Source of the DNA: CAXNKH01 sp049296795
GTDB lineage: Bacteria; Pseudomonadota; Gammaproteobacteria; Burkholderiales; Burkholderiaceae_C
Reading direction: 5' to 3'
NCBI GenBank assembly: GCA_049296795.1
Contig: JBAQTC010000041.1
Location: 1 to 49,878, forward strand
Length of the DNA: 49,878 nt
Positions 23,363 through 31,947 of this stretch are shown here, piece by piece (position 1 is the stretch's first letter; every line of letters begins with the position of its first letter). A program made the translations under genes and the position numbers. The notes under the pieces are model-generated. The model did no database searches. It was not told the origin of the DNA and worked only from the letters and a program-made list of their open reading frames with translations.

Positions 23363-24340
23363 TTATTCGGGTGTCAGCTTGGCATCGGTCACGGTTTTGC
23401 GCCAACGCGCCATATCACTTTGAACCAAGCTGCCGAGTTGCTCGGGTGAGCTGATCTGAATGGTCAGGCCCTGGGCGGCCATTTGGTCGCGTACTTCGGG
23501 CAACGCCAGGACGGCACTGAAGTCGCGGTGCAGCTGACTGATTTTGTCGGGCGCGGTTTTGGCCGGTGCCAGCACGGCGTACCAAGCATCAACCGTGTCC
23601 ATCAGCTCGATACCTACTTCTTTGAAAGTGGCAACGTTGGGCAGCAAGGGCGAGCGGCTGCCGCCGGTCACCGCCAGCATGCGCAGCCGGCCGGCCTTGA
23701 CGTGGGGCAGCATAGAGTGAAAGCTGGCAAACATCACTTGCACCTGGCCGCCGATCAGGTCGGTGGTGGCGTTGCTAATGCCACGGTAGGGGACGTGCAG
23801 CATGTCAAACCCCATTTGTTGTTTCAACAATTCCATACCCAGGTGGTGTGGTGTGCCGTTGCCGGGGGAGCCAAAATTGATGAGTCCGGGTCGGGCTTTG
23901 GCCATGGCGATCAGGGACGGCAGGTCGCTGGCCGCCACTTGGGGGTTGACCACGATGGCAAAGTTGGCCACTGCCATTTTCATGATCGGGGAGAAGTCGG
24001 TGCTGGGGTCAAATCCAACACGCTTGTAGAGGTGCGGTGCCATGGTCATGCTGTTGATCGCCATCAACAAGGTATGACCGTCGGGCGCTGCCTTGGCGGC
24101 GGCCTCGGCGCCAATGTTGCCACTGGCACCCGGTTTGTTGTCAACGATCACTGATTGCTTCCAGCGCTCGCTGAGTTTGGGCGCAACAATGCGGGCAATG
24201 ATGTCGCTGCCACTGCCGGGCGTGAAGGGGACGACCAAGGTCACCAAACGGTCCGGGAAAGCCAGAGCCTGGCTGCTCAGCAAACCCAGCCCAAGAGACA
24301 GGCCGAACAGGGTTTTGTAAAAAACTGGGCGCTTGGACAT
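23363..24340 (-). CDS. Bug-family (TTT) periplasmic solute receptor
   Basis: A 325-residue Bordetella-uptake-gene type solute-binding protein. Signal peptide 1-27 (SSQALA-FP), then the family features VVPFTPGSGSDIIARIVAPKLSE and VDNKPGASGNIGAEAAAKAAPDG in lobe 1. These proteins usually bind carboxylates for TctAB transporters, but many are orphans in Burkholderiales. No TctA/TctB gene is present. It is the last gene of a three-gene minus-strand operon with an amidohydrolase and an FAD monooxygenase, so it probably captures their substrate. Confidence 0.93.
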   Translation of the reverse strand: MSKRPVFYKTLFGLSLGLGLLSSQALAFPDRLVTLVVPFTPGSGSDIIARIVAPKLSERWKQSVIVDNKPGASGNIGAEAAAKAAPDGHTLLMAINSMTMAPHLYKRVGFDPSTDFSPIMKMAVANFAIVVNPQVAASDLPSLIAMAKARPGLINFGSPGNGTPHHLGMELLKQQMGFDMLHVPYRGISNATTDLIGGQVQVMFASFHSMLPHVKAGRLRMLAVTGGSRSPLLPNVATFKEVGIELMDTVDAWYAVLAPAKTAPDKISQLHRDFSAVLALPEVRDQMAAQGLTIQISSPEQLGSLVQSDMARWRKTVTDAKLTPE

Positions 24341-24343
24341 GGT

Positions 24344-25378
24344 TCAGTTCTCCTTGGAAGGTGATTTCATACCGAGTAATTTAAAGGCATTTCCAAAATA
24401 GAGCCGGCGCGCATCTTCTTTGGGTAAATGGAGGTCTTCGACCGAACGTATACCTTCGCGAATGAACATGGGGCCGCCCTCGGGGTCGAACGGACAGTCG
24501 CTGGCAAACACCACTTTGTCCGCACCAAAAAAATCCAGGCCGCAGCGCAAGGCCGAAGCGGATCCGCCCAGCACCGTGTCGCCGTAGAACATTTTGAAAT
24601 AGTCCATGGGCGATTTGGAGAGTTTTTTCAGCACATCGGCCTCGGCTGGGTCCACGCTGCGGCTACCCAGTTGGGCCCACAAGGTTTCGGCACGGCCAGA
24701 AAAATAGGGAATCATTCCGCCGCAGTGGTGCGTGATCAGACGCAGCTCGGGGAGTCGATCGAGCAAACCGGAGAACACCATGCGCGACATCGCCACACTG
24801 GTCTCAAAAGGCCAGCCCAGCACTTGCCAGATTTCATACTGGGATTTGTCTTCGCCCACATAGTCGGCGCGTGTCGCGGGCCGTGCCGGATGCATCCAGA
24901 CCGGCATCCGGTGGTGCTGGGTGATGCGTTCGAAAATGGGGAAGACTTCCGGGTCATCCAACGCGCGGCCATTGACGCTGGTGAGAATCTGGATTCCCCG
25001 TGCGCCCAGTGTTTCAATCGCGTAATCCATCTCAGTCAGGGCGGCTTGGGGGTTGTTCATCGGCAGCGAGGCGACAAAAGCTGGGAACTTATCAGGCCAT
25101 TGCTGGCAGATGGCCGCCATGCCCTCGTTGGCAACACGCGCAAAAGCCGGCGAGTCTTGCGGTCCGCCGAGCATCTCGGGTGAAGGTAAGGACAGCGAGA
25201 GTACCTGTTGCACTTCGGGCCAGGACTTGAGCATTTCAACCCGCGCCGGCATGTCCCATAACAGGCGCAGGTTGCTCATGCGCTTGATCATCCCCGGTTC
25301 TTTGCCGTGTTTTTTGACCAGCTCCAGATAAGGCAGAGGCAGGACATGGTTGTAAATGTCAATTTTGATTTCGCTCAA
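24344..25378 (-). CDS. Amidohydrolase-2 family protein (ACMSD-like)
   Basis: A 344-residue member of the amidohydrolase family that includes aminocarboxymuconate-semialdehyde decarboxylase and related aromatic-acid decarboxylases. Conserved later metal-site features are visible: His163 (WMHPAR), His217-His218 (ITHHCGG) and Asp294 (FASDCPFD). The first strand reads DIYNHVLP, so the first His of the usual HxH pair is Tyr9 and only His11 remains. It starts 33 bases after the monooxygenase and its stop is three bases before the Bug gene. Decarboxylase or hydrolase activity is inferred. Confidence 0.85.
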   Translation of the reverse strand: MSEIKIDIYNHVLPLPYLELVKKHGKEPGMIKRMSNLRLLWDMPARVEMLKSWPEVQQVLSLSLPSPEMLGGPQDSPAFARVANEGMAAICQQWPDKFPAFVASLPMNNPQAALTEMDYAIETLGARGIQILTSVNGRALDDPEVFPIFERITQHHRMPVWMHPARPATRADYVGEDKSQYEIWQVLGWPFETSVAMSRMVFSGLLDRLPELRLITHHCGGMIPYFSGRAETLWAQLGSRSVDPAEADVLKKLSKSPMDYFKMFYGDTVLGGSASALRCGLDFFGADKVVFASDCPFDPEGGPMFIREGIRSVEDLHLPKEDARRLYFGNAFKLLGMKSPSKEN

Positions 25379-25411
25379 GTCATCTCCTTCAGGGGGTAAC
25401 AGGCTAAAAAT

Positions 25412-26602
25412 TTAGACCAAAGGAACGGTCCAGGGGTCGTAGGAATAAAGCCACTCGGAACGCGCCTTGTTCAGGTCTTGGTCGTGGAAGGCTTGGCGCA
25501 TTTGGGCGACATCTTCAATCCGGTAAAGGGCGCGGCTGTCGGTTGATCCGTCGACGATGCGTGCAGTGCGCGGCAGTCGATGGCGCTGATAGCGCTGCAA
25601 TGCGGCTGGCACATCGTCGAGCTGTTCGCTCAGGCAGCGCGTGAGAACAGCTGAGTCTTCAATCGCCATTACTGCGCCCGAGGCCATGTAGGGCAGGGTG
25701 GGATGGGCGGCATCGCCCAGCAGCGTGGCGCGTGAGCTGCTCCAGTTGGCGACGGGTGGCCGGTTGTTCAGCGCATAGCGGTAGCAAGCGTCCCGGTCGA
25801 TGGCATCAATCACGGTTTGGATCGTGGGATGCCAGCCTTGAAAATCAGCTTTCAACTCCTCCCAGGGGCGCTTTTGGGTCCACGATTCGGTTTCCGGCTG
25901 ATCGTGTTCTACCAAGCCGACAAAGTTCATCACCTGGCCCGCTCGCAGGTAGTACATGACCGCGTGTTTGTGGGGCCCACACCAGACCGTAGAGACCCGC
26001 GCCATGATGTCAGCGGGCAATCGCTGCACCGGGATGACGGCGCGCCAGGCAATGTCGCCGGTGTAGCTGACGGGCGTTTCGCCCAAAATCTGGGATCGGA
26101 CCGCTGACTTGATGCCATCAGCCCCAATCAATACATCAGCCTTGACTTGTTTCCCATCGGCCAAGCGCAGGGTCACTGCCGTGTCGGACTCTTCAAATGA
26201 GTCGACCCTGGCGTTCAAGTGGATGCAATTGGGGTCCAGCGCCATGACTTTGCGGGCCAGCAGCTCATGCAGGTCGGCCCGGTGCAAATGGTAATAAGGC
26301 GCGCCGTGGGTAGTTTCATGGGCGGCTCCCAGGGACACCCTGTGCATCAGCTCGGCCGTGTCGAAGCGACGGAACTCAAAAGCCTGGGGCCGTACCGCCA
26401 CCCGTTCCAGCGCTTCGCGCAAGCCCAGGGCGTACAAGACTTTGACCGCATTGGCACTGGTCTGCAAACCCGCACCGACCTCGCCGAGGGCGGCTGCCTG
26501 TTCATAAATGCGAACGTTGAAACCCTGCTGCAGCAAGCAGGCCGCCGCCGTTAAACCGCCAATACCGGCGCCGGCAATCAGGATGTTGAAGTTCTTTTTC
26601 AT
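25412..26602 (-). CDS. FAD-dependent aromatic hydroxylase (salicylate hydroxylase-like)
   Basis: A 396-residue class A flavoprotein monooxygenase. The FAD dinucleotide fold GAGIGG is at 11-16, the DG motif reads LIGADGIKSAVR (about 160-171) and the second FAD motif LLGDAAHPTLPYMASGA follows near residue 290. Relatives hydroxylate salicylate, 3-hydroxybenzoate or 6-hydroxynicotinate with NAD(P)H and O2; the exact substrate cannot be told. It is first in the operon with the amidohydrolase and Bug receptor and is divergent from the SDR gene by 107 bases. Confidence 0.88.
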   Translation of the reverse strand: MKKNFNILIAGAGIGGLTAAACLLQQGFNVRIYEQAAALGEVGAGLQTSANAVKVLYALGLREALERVAVRPQAFEFRRFDTAELMHRVSLGAAHETTHGAPYYHLHRADLHELLARKVMALDPNCIHLNARVDSFEESDTAVTLRLADGKQVKADVLIGADGIKSAVRSQILGETPVSYTGDIAWRAVIPVQRLPADIMARVSTVWCGPHKHAVMYYLRAGQVMNFVGLVEHDQPETESWTQKRPWEELKADFQGWHPTIQTVIDAIDRDACYRYALNNRPPVANWSSSRATLLGDAAHPTLPYMASGAVMAIEDSAVLTRCLSEQLDDVPAALQRYQRHRLPRTARIVDGSTDSRALYRIEDVAQMRQAFHDQDLNKARSEWLYSYDPWTVPLV

Positions 26603-26709
26603 TTATCTAGGGGCGCACCAGATGTTTTCACCAAGGCGACAGTCTAAGCCACGGCGCCGGGAAAAATGCGGTAGATTGGCGCTGTCCACTCTCCATCAGA
26701 AAGGTTGTC

Positions 26710-27483
26710 ATGAATCTCATTGGGAAAATAGCTTGGCTCACAGGCGCGGGCACCGGCATCGGCAATTCGGCGGCAATGGCGTTGGCCAAGTCAGGCGCCA
26801 CGGTGGTTCTTTCGGGCCGGCGCAAAGATGTGCTGGAGTCGGCGGTCGACGAGATCGTTGCAGCAGGCGGGCAGGCCGAAGCAGCGCAGCTCGATGTATC
26901 CGACAAGATGGCTGTAGCGAGGGTTGCATCCGAAGTGCTCGCGCGTCACGGGCGGATCGATATTTTGGTGAATAGCGCCGGAACCAACGTGGCCAAGCGT
27001 TATTACAAAGACCTGGTGCCCGACGATTGGGACAAGGTGATGGCTATCAATCTGCATGGCGCCCTTTATTGCATGACGGCGGCGCTGCCCTCCATGCGCG
27101 CCAATCAAGACGGTCTCATTATCAATATCTCGTCGTGGCTGGGGCGTTGGCCGGGTTATCTGGGCGGGGCGGCCTATAACGCCAGCAAACATGCGATGGC
27201 ATCAATGACCAACCAGCTCAACATCGAAGAAGGCCTCAACGGAATTCGCGGTTGTTGCATCTATCCGGGTGAAGTGGCGACGGCGATTTTGAAATCACGC
27301 CCGGTACCGCCCTCGCAACAAGCGATCGACCGCATGTTGCAAGCACAAGACCTGGGGCGTGCTGTGCGTTTTGTGGCCGAATCACCGCGCCATGTCTGTA
27401 TCAATGAACTGGTGATCACACCAACCTGGAACCGTTTGCTGCTCGGTGACACCGACTTGAAACTCGGCCCCCAGTTGCCCTGA
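26710..27483 (+). CDS. Short-chain dehydrogenase/reductase
   Basis: A 257-residue classical SDR. The cofactor motif TGAGTGIG is at 11-18, NSAG at 88-91, the active-site Ser in NISSWLG (141-142), and Tyr156-Lys160 in YNASK. Arg37-Arg38 after the second strand (LSGRRKD) suggest NADP(H) preference. The substrate is unknown. Divergent placement from the FAD monooxygenase suggests that it belongs to the same catabolic cassette. Ribosome-binding site AGAAAGG. Confidence 0.88.
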   Translation: MNLIGKIAWLTGAGTGIGNSAAMALAKSGATVVLSGRRKDVLESAVDEIVAAGGQAEAAQLDVSDKMAVARVASEVLARHGRIDILVNSAGTNVAKRYYKDLVPDDWDKVMAINLHGALYCMTAALPSMRANQDGLIINISSWLGRWPGYLGGAAYNASKHAMASMTNQLNIEEGLNGIRGCCIYPGEVATAILKSRPVPPSQQAIDRMLQAQDLGRAVRFVAESPRHVCINELVITPTWNRLLLGDTDLKLGPQLP

Positions 27484-27487
27484 TTTG

Positions 27488-28468
27488 TCAGATTCCAGCG
27501 GCGTGTGCTTGCTGGTCGGCGTGGTAGCTTGAGCGCACCATGGCCCCGACCGCCGCGTGGCTGAAACCCATTTCGTAGGCCCTGGTCTCGAACAGTTTGA
27601 AGGTGTCGGGGTGAACGTAGCGGCGCACCGGCAGGTGGCTGGTGCTGGGCGCGAGGTACTGGCCGATGGTGAGCATCTCGATGTCGTGGTCGCGCATGTC
27701 CTGCATGACTTGCAGCACCTCCTCGTCGGTTTCGCCCAGGCCGACCATGATGCCGCTCTTGGTCGGCACCTTGGGGTGCAGGGCTTTGAACTTCTTGAGC
27801 AGATTGAGGGAGAACTGGTAGTCTGAGCCGGGGCGGGCTTCTTTGTAAAGCCGCGGCGCGGTTTCCAAATTGTGGTTCATCACGTCGGGTGGCGCGGCTT
27901 GCAAAATTTTGAGTGCGCGGTCGTCACGGCCCCGGAAGTCGGGCACCAAAATCTCGATCTGCGTTTGGGGGGACAGCGCGCGGATTCGACTTATGCAGTC
28001 CACAAAATGCTGGGCCCCGCCATCGCGCAAATCATCCCGGTCCACGCTGGTGATGACGACGTATTTCAGGGCTAGCGTTGCAATGGTGTTGGCCAGATTT
28101 TCGGGTTCCTGCGGGTCCAGCGGGTCGGGTCGGCCATGGCCGACATCGCAAAACGGGCAGCGCCGAGTGCACTTGTCACCCATGATCATGAAAGTGGCTG
28201 TGCCCTTGCCAAAGCACTCGCCGATATTGGGGCAAGAGGCTTCTTCACACACCGTCACCAAGCTGTTGGCGCGCAAGATGTCCTTGATTTCATAGAAGCG
28301 CGAACTGGGTGAACCGGCTTTGACCCGGATCCAGTCGGGCTTTTTCAGGACTTCGGCGCTTTGCACCTTGATCGGGATGCGTGACAACTTGGCAGCGGCT
28401 TTTTGCTTGGCCGAGGGGTCGTAGTTTTCCAGCGACTGGACGGTTCTGACAACTTCAGGTGGGCTCAT
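27488..28468 (-). CDS. lipA: Lipoyl synthase
   Basis: A 326-residue radical-SAM enzyme that inserts two sulfurs into protein-bound octanoyl groups. Both iron-sulfur sites are visible: CEEASCPNIGEC for the auxiliary cluster and CTRRCPFC for the SAM cluster. The C-terminus has the family SSYHAD segment (VRSSYHADQQA). It is the last gene of the dat-DUF493-lipB-lipA operon and converges on the SDR gene with a four-base gap. Confidence 0.98.
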   Translation of the reverse strand: MSPPEVVRTVQSLENYDPSAKQKAAAKLSRIPIKVQSAEVLKKPDWIRVKAGSPSSRFYEIKDILRANSLVTVCEEASCPNIGECFGKGTATFMIMGDKCTRRCPFCDVGHGRPDPLDPQEPENLANTIATLALKYVVITSVDRDDLRDGGAQHFVDCISRIRALSPQTQIEILVPDFRGRDDRALKILQAAPPDVMNHNLETAPRLYKEARPGSDYQFSLNLLKKFKALHPKVPTKSGIMVGLGETDEEVLQVMQDMRDHDIEMLTIGQYLAPSTSHLPVRRYVHPDTFKLFETRAYEMGFSHAAVGAMVRSSYHADQQAHAAGI

Positions 28469-28486
28469 AGGGCAAGGCGTTGGCGC

Positions 28487-29179
28487 TTATGGCGCAAGGT
28501 AGGTGAGGAGCTTGTGGCTCAGGACATCGGCGGCTTCTTGCCAAGTGACGGACAGGCCTATTGTAGAAAAGTCGATCGTGGTTAAGCCCGTATAGCCACA
28601 AGGGTTGATTCGGGTAAAGGGTCCCAGATCCATGGCGACGTTCAACGCCACGCCGTGGTAAGTGCAGTTGCGGCTGACCTTGATACCTAAGGCCGCAATT
28701 TTCCCGAGACCGGTAAACACGGGAGCTGCGCCGGTGCTGAGTGAGTCCGTTTTGGCTGGCCGCTGAGCCAGTGGCGCATGGCCTAACGGGTCATCAAGCC
28801 GCACATAGATCCCGGGAGCCCCAGCCACCCGATGGCCAGTTGCGCCGAAGTGAAGCAGGGTCTTGATCACCGCTTCTTCAACCCGGTAAACATACTCCTT
28901 GACAAAGTAGCCGGCGCGCTTGAGGTCGATCAACGGATAAGCCACGACTTGTCCCGGGCCGTGGTAAGTGACTTGGCCGCCACGGTTGGTGGCAACGACG
29001 GGAATTTCGCCGGCTGCCAAAACATGGCGGGGTTGGCCCGCCAGTCCCTGGGTATAGACCGCAGGATGCTCACAAATCCATAGCGCATCGGGTGTCTCGG
29101 AGCTGCGTTGGGCGGTAAAGTTTTGCATCGCGACATAGGTTGGCAAGTAGTCCGCCAGTCCCAGCGAGTGCAGCGTCAT
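28487..29179 (-). CDS. lipB: Octanoyl-[ACP]:protein N-octanoyltransferase
   Basis: A 230-residue LipB that moves octanoate from ACP to lipoate-dependent proteins. The motif RGGQVTYHGPGQ and the catalytic Lys/Cys pair in GKIAALGIKVSRNCTYHG are intact. A Ser/Thr/Ala-rich insertion before the catalytic Lys (about residues 128-150, HAPLAQRPAKTDSLSTG) makes it longer than E. coli LipB. I chose the Met at 29179 because it gives the family start; the frame remains open upstream into the DUF493 gene. Seven bases separate it from DUF493 and 18 from lipA. Confidence 0.96.
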   Translation of the reverse strand: MTLHSLGLADYLPTYVAMQNFTAQRSSETPDALWICEHPAVYTQGLAGQPRHVLAAGEIPVVATNRGGQVTYHGPGQVVAYPLIDLKRAGYFVKEYVYRVEEAVIKTLLHFGATGHRVAGAPGIYVRLDDPLGHAPLAQRPAKTDSLSTGAAPVFTGLGKIAALGIKVSRNCTYHGVALNVAMDLGPFTRINPCGYTGLTTIDFSTIGLSVTWQEAADVLSHKLLTYLAP

Positions 29180-29186
29180 AGCCACT

Positions 29187-29501
29187 TTAGAGAACGACCT
29201 TGACCAGCGGATGGGTCGACAAACAGCGGTACAGCTCATCGAGTTGCTCGCGGCTGGTTGCCATCACGTTGAGGGTGACGCCTTGGTAATTGCCAGCCTT
29301 GCTTTGGCGCAACTCGATACTGGAGGCATCAAAACTGGGGTCGAATCGGCGCGCGATCAAGGTGAGGGCGCCAACCAGTTCTTCATTCTTGCGCCCCATC
29401 ACCTTGATCGGGAACAGGCAGGGGTAATCGATCAGCGAGGCAGCACGAGCCTGGTTCTCGGGTTGGTCTGGCGTAGCGGGTTTGGGCGGCGTCTGTTTCA
29501 T
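29187..29501 (-). CDS. DUF493 (YbeD-like) protein
   Basis: A 104-residue protein of the YbeD/DUF493 family, an alpha/beta fold resembling regulatory ACT-like domains. Visible are LIDYPCLFPIKVMGRKNEEL and the C-terminal STHPLVKVVL. A Pro/Gln-rich N-terminal tail (MKQTPPKPATPDQPEN) precedes the domain. The gene next to lipB is a widely conserved pairing, so a link with lipoate metabolism is likely, but the activity is unknown. Confidence 0.9.
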   Translation of the reverse strand: MKQTPPKPATPDQPENQARAASLIDYPCLFPIKVMGRKNEELVGALTLIARRFDPSFDASSIELRQSKAGNYQGVTLNVMATSREQLDELYRCLSTHPLVKVVL

Positions 29502-29515
29502 GGGTTCTGGTCGCG

Positions 29516-30394
29516 TTAGCGTTGTTTGGCAGATTGGTAGCCGGCGTACAGCTGCTGATAGATGGGCCCCGGCAGACCGGTGCCCACCGGGAGCCCGTCC
29601 AATGTTGTGATCGCCAGGACTTCCTTGGTGGCCGAGCTCAGGATCAACTCGTCGGCGCAGAGTACCTCGGGGCGACTGATGGGCCGCAATTCCAGCGCAA
29701 TCCCTTTTTCGCGGCAAATATCTTCAATCAACCCGTAGCGAACGCCTTCGAGCACCAGGTTGTCGCGCGGTGAGCCCAGCAAACGCCCCTCCTTGACCAC
29801 CCAGACGTTGCTGGAGGCCGCCTCACTCAAGGTGTCGCCCCTGAACATCACGGTTTCTACGGCCCCGACGTCGGCGCTGAGTTGGCGGGCCAGCACGGCA
29901 CCGAGCAGACTCACACTCTTGATGTGGGCTTTTTCCCAGCGGAAATCATGGGCCGTGATGCAGGCCACGCCCTGCTGGCGTTGCGCCGGTGTGGGTGGGC
30001 GCAACAGGTTGCTCATGACGAAAGCCGTTGGGCAGATGTCGCTGGGCATGGCGTGGTCGCGTAGAGCAATGCCGCGGGTGACTTGGATGTAAATGAGTTG
30101 ATCGATGGCAGCGACTGCAGAGTCCATTGAAGCGGCAAATCGGATCAGGAGTTGATCGATGACGGCGCGCCATTGGTCTGGCGAGTGGGGGTTGTTAATG
30201 CGCAATTCATCGAGGTTACGCTGCAGCCGAGCCATATGGTGTTCGATGCGAAAGGGCTGTCCGCCATAGACTGGGACGACTTCATACACGCCATCGCCAA
30301 AAATGAAGCCCCGGTCCAACACGCTGACTTTGGCGTCTGGTAACAGAGTAAATTCCCCGTTGAGATAGCACGGTAGGGCGGGCAGGGGGTTCAT
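29516..30394 (-). CDS. D-amino-acid transaminase (class IV PLP enzyme)
   Basis: A 292-residue fold-type IV aminotransferase. It begins with the family pattern YLNGEFTLLPDAKVSVLDRGFIFGDGVYEVV; the PLP lysine lies in HIKSVSLLGAVL (about residue 150). Members make D-Ala or D-Glu for the wall, or act as branched-chain or ADC lyase enzymes; the DRGFIFGDGVYE pattern favours D-amino-acid transaminase. The Met at 30394 was chosen by family length. It heads the operon with DUF493, lipB and lipA and is divergent from the atp operon. Confidence 0.88.
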   Translation of the reverse strand: MNPLPALPCYLNGEFTLLPDAKVSVLDRGFIFGDGVYEVVPVYGGQPFRIEHHMARLQRNLDELRINNPHSPDQWRAVIDQLLIRFAASMDSAVAAIDQLIYIQVTRGIALRDHAMPSDICPTAFVMSNLLRPPTPAQRQQGVACITAHDFRWEKAHIKSVSLLGAVLARQLSADVGAVETVMFRGDTLSEAASSNVWVVKEGRLLGSPRDNLVLEGVRYGLIEDICREKGIALELRPISRPEVLCADELILSSATKEVLAITTLDGLPVGTGLPGPIYQQLYAGYQSAKQR

Positions 30395-30426
30395 AGCTTG
30401 AATTATCGCTTTGCTTGGGATATCAG

Positions 30427-30454
30427 TTGGGGTGGGCGGGTTTCTACGTATAAT
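30427..30454 (+). promoter_or_regulatory. Sigma-70 promoter of the atp operon
   Basis: A perfect TATAAT (30449-30454) is preceded by TTGGGG (30427-30432) with 16-base spacing. Transcription would begin near 30461, about 40 bases before the atpI start. Confidence 0.65.
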
Positions 30455-30500
30455 CCGTGATTCCGCAAAAAACGCTGCTCTAGTTCTGGCTGTTGAAAAG

Positions 30501-30965
30501 ATGAAAATCGTTGCCTCCAGTTCCGAAGCGGATGAGTCAGAACCCATTGCGCTCAGTGCTGAACAAGCCCGAGCGTTGCGTCTGAAGAATCCTTCACTCT
30601 CGCCTTGGTGGGTGGTGTTGGCTCAGATGATCGTGGGGCTGGTCTTTGCCTTGCTCAGCTGGGCGTGGACTGGACGAGCCAATGCGGGATGGTCGGCGCT
30701 CTACGGTGCACTGGCCGTGGTTGTTCCGGCCGTGCTGTTTGCCCGGGGTTTGATGAGTCAGTTCTCATCAATCAGTGCGGTGACTGCTGGTTTTGGATTT
30801 TTTGTGTGGGAAGCGGTCAAGATCGCTGTGAGTGTGGCCATGTTGGTTGCGGCCCCGCGTTTAGTCAGTGAACTGGACTGGTTGGTCCTGCTGATTGCTT
30901 TGATCGTGACCTTGAAAGTTTATTGGTTGGCGCTGTTGTGGCGTCCAAAAAGTCGAAACGTATAA
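30501..30965 (+). CDS. atpI: ATP synthase subunit I (AtpI, assembly factor)
   Basis: A 154-residue membrane protein with four hydrophobic helices (WWVVLAQMIVGLVFALLSWAW, then LYGALAVVVPAVLF and two more). AtpI helps to assemble the c-ring and is not a stable part of the enzyme. The frame is open upstream through the promoter, so I chose the ATG at 30501 (MKIVASSSEADE) that follows it. It is the first gene of the atp operon, 19 bases before atpB. Confidence 0.88.
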   Translation: MKIVASSSEADESEPIALSAEQARALRLKNPSLSPWWVVLAQMIVGLVFALLSWAWTGRANAGWSALYGALAVVVPAVLFARGLMSQFSSISAVTAGFGFFVWEAVKIAVSVAMLVAAPRLVSELDWLVLLIALIVTLKVYWLALLWRPKSRNV

Positions 30966-30984
30966 CGAAATAAAAATCGAATTT

Positions 30985-31869
30985 ATGTCCGCAGAAGCAA
31001 ATGCACCAACAGCGAGTGAATACATTGTTCACCACCTGACGCACTGGCAAAACAAGCCCCAGACCGAGATTGTTGACTTCTCGGTTTTCAATATTGATTC
31101 GCTGTTCTTCTCCGTGTTGATTGGCATACTCGGTAGCTTTTTCTTGTGGAAAGCGGCCCGCAGCGTGACTTCCGGCGTTCCTGGTCGTTTTCAAGCGGCA
31201 GTGGAGATTCTGATCGAGATGGTGGATAGCCAGGCTAGGGCCATTGTTCACAATCCGACCAGTCGCAAGCTGGTAGCGCCCTTGGCGCTGACTGTGTTTG
31301 TCTGGATTTTTCTGCTCAATGCCATGGACTTGTTGCCACTGGATCTGCTGCCTACGCTGTGGGGTTGGATTTACGGTGCGGCAGGTCTTGACCCGCATCA
31401 CGCCTATTTGCGCGTCGTTCCTACTGCTGACTTGTCGATCACCATGGGTTTGTCGGTCTCGGTGTTGCTGATCTGTCTTTGCTACAACATCAAAATCAAA
31501 GGCCTTGGCGGCTGGGCGCATGAGCTGGTTTCGGCGCCTTTTGGCACCAGTAAAAACCCGGTTTTTGCCGTCATCCTGGCAGTAGTCAACATCGCCGAAC
31601 AACTGATTTCTTTTGTTGCTAAAACGGTTTCGCACGGTATGCGACTGTTTGGCAATATGTATGCCGGCGAGCTGGTGTTCATGCTGATTGCGCTGTTGGG
31701 AGGCTCTTGGGCTTTGTCCTTCGAAGCCGGCAGTTTGATGTTGTTATTGCTGCATGTGGTGGCGGGTTGGGCTTGGGCTGTGTTTCACATCCTGATCATC
31801 ACCTTGCAGGCCTTCGTGTTCATGATGCTGACCTTGGTTTACATCGGGCAGTCACACGACGCGCATTGA
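30985..31869 (+). CDS. atpB: ATP synthase Fo subunit a
   Basis: A 294-residue membrane protein forming the proton half-channels. The essential Arg is Arg220 in SHGMRLFGNMYAGE (E. coli Arg210). Five to six helices are visible. The ATG has only a weak ribosome-binding site in an A-rich stretch (AAATAAAAATCG), which may set low expression relative to atpE, in keeping with one copy per complex. A 13-base direct repeat covers its stop codon. Confidence 0.97.
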   Translation: MSAEANAPTASEYIVHHLTHWQNKPQTEIVDFSVFNIDSLFFSVLIGILGSFFLWKAARSVTSGVPGRFQAAVEILIEMVDSQARAIVHNPTSRKLVAPLALTVFVWIFLLNAMDLLPLDLLPTLWGWIYGAAGLDPHHAYLRVVPTADLSITMGLSVSVLLICLCYNIKIKGLGGWAHELVSAPFGTSKNPVFAVILAVVNIAEQLISFVAKTVSHGMRLFGNMYAGELVFMLIALLGGSWALSFEAGSLMLLLLHVVAGWAWAVFHILIITLQAFVFMMLTLVYIGQSHDAH

Positions 31870-31898
31870 TTTTGCGCACGCCGTTGCGCATTGATTTT
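31861..31898 (+). repeat. Local 13-base direct repeat at the atpB stop codon
   Basis: GCGCATTGATTTT occurs at 31861-31873 and again at 31886-31898, a 25-base period. The first copy contains the last codons and the stop of atpB and the second is intergenic, which suggests a small tandem duplication. Confidence 0.75.
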
Positions 31899-31942
31899 CG
31901 GTTTGTTATTTGGTTTTATTTTTTAGTTAGTTACTTAAGGAG
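31892..31942 (+). promoter_or_regulatory. U-rich leader and strong ribosome-binding site of atpE
   Basis: The 50 bases before atpE are very rich in T (GTTTGTTATTTGGTTTTATT in the middle) and end in AAGGAG (31937-31942) five bases from the ATG. In E. coli a U-rich enhancer before atpE raises translation so that about ten c-subunits are made per complex. The similar composition and position suggest the same role here. Confidence 0.5.
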
Positions 31943-31947
31943 TCATC

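Noticed and set aside
30402..30407. GATAAT on the minus strand just upstream of the D-amino-acid transaminase start, suggesting a leaderless transcript.
   Set aside because: No -35 element of reasonable quality is found at the right spacing, so I did not call a promoter.
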